DNA of 64,000 nt from Desulfotomaculum copahuensis (GTDB taxonomy: Bacteria; Bacillota; Desulfotomaculia; Desulfotomaculales; Desulfovirgulaceae). The translations under genes were made by a program, and so were the position numbers. Position 1 is the first letter of the stretch. Each line of letters starts with the position of its first letter. A model generated the notes under the pieces. That model saw only the letters and a program-made list of their open reading frames with translations, did not search any database and had not been told where the DNA came from. Positions 63,949 to 64,000 of the stretch are shown here, in pieces. Location of the stretch: NCBI RefSeq assembly GCF_001655685.1, contig NZ_LYVF01000174.1:23759-87758 (forward strand). Reading direction: 5' to 3'.

Positions 63949-64000
63949 AAAATTTGTGCCGCCGCCTTTCCGGCCGCACCGGACATAAAAAGCCTTTTCC

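Overview
The window looks like a chromosomal segment of an anaerobic, endospore-forming Firmicute of the Desulfotomaculum/Pelotomaculum/Moorella type. Evidence: GC-rich DNA with strong Shine-Dalgarno sites and many GTG/TTG starts, a bifurcating [FeFe] hydrogenase, corrinoid methyltransferases, an anaerobic cobamide lower-ligand operon, a spore-germination permease and likely use of selenocysteine. This placement is inferred from gene content; no rRNA, tRNA, CRISPR array or intact transposase is visible.

Layout. 1-5 kb: a LysR fragment, a decayed UGA-containing thioredoxin-like gene, then a redox/arsenic block (disulfide protein, ACR3 efflux permease, ArsR), a broken FmdE copy, a TauE permease and an intact FmdE protein. 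5-10.5 kb: XRE regulator, metallo-beta-lactamase-fold protein, DUF815 ATPase, CBS protein and hydroxylamine reductase (hcp). 10.5-14.8 kb: LytTR regulator, CstA, and an AT-rich GerAB gene broken by an in-frame UGA. 14.9-21.9 kb (minus strand): two ThiC paralogues, an O-methyltransferase, a DUF2284 protein and a B12-binding radical SAM protein, behind a sigma-A-type promoter, a cobalamin riboswitch and an intrinsic terminator. This fits a bza operon for anaerobic benzimidazole lower-ligand synthesis.

22-28.4 kb: two sensorless chemoreceptors, the AmmeMemoRadiSam proteins and a LysE exporter. 28.5-34.2 kb: bactofilin plus M23 peptidase, then an ECF sigma/anti-sigma pair and a large duplicated bactofilin-like membrane protein. 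34.3-36.1 kb: DUF302 protein, a DsrE-like selenoprotein whose Sec codon reads as a stop, and an azoreductase. 36.3-44.6 kb (minus strand): a corrinoid methyl-transfer cluster (two UroD-type methyltransferases, two corrinoid proteins, a MeTr-type methyltransferase, a corrinoid activator, a GntR regulator), resembling O-demethylase systems.

45-61.4 kb: fatty acid oxidation and hydrogen metabolism. fadB-like, fadA, fadE and fadR run on the plus strand. On the minus strand a CoA-transferase gene lies 26 bases ahead of hydC-hydB-hydA, a sensory [FeFe] hydrogenase (HydS) and a PP2C phosphatase. FadR-like operators sit at the promoters of both blocks, suggesting that beta-oxidation and H2 production are co-regulated, as would suit syntrophic growth. 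61.6-64 kb: two small zinc-binding proteins and a membrane glycosyltransferase.

The most notable signals are the two UGA-containing thiol-protein genes with similar SECIS-like hairpins, the riboswitch-controlled bza operon, the putative FadR-linked CoA-transferase/hydrogenase operon, and repeated in-frame low-complexity insertions in otherwise conserved proteins.
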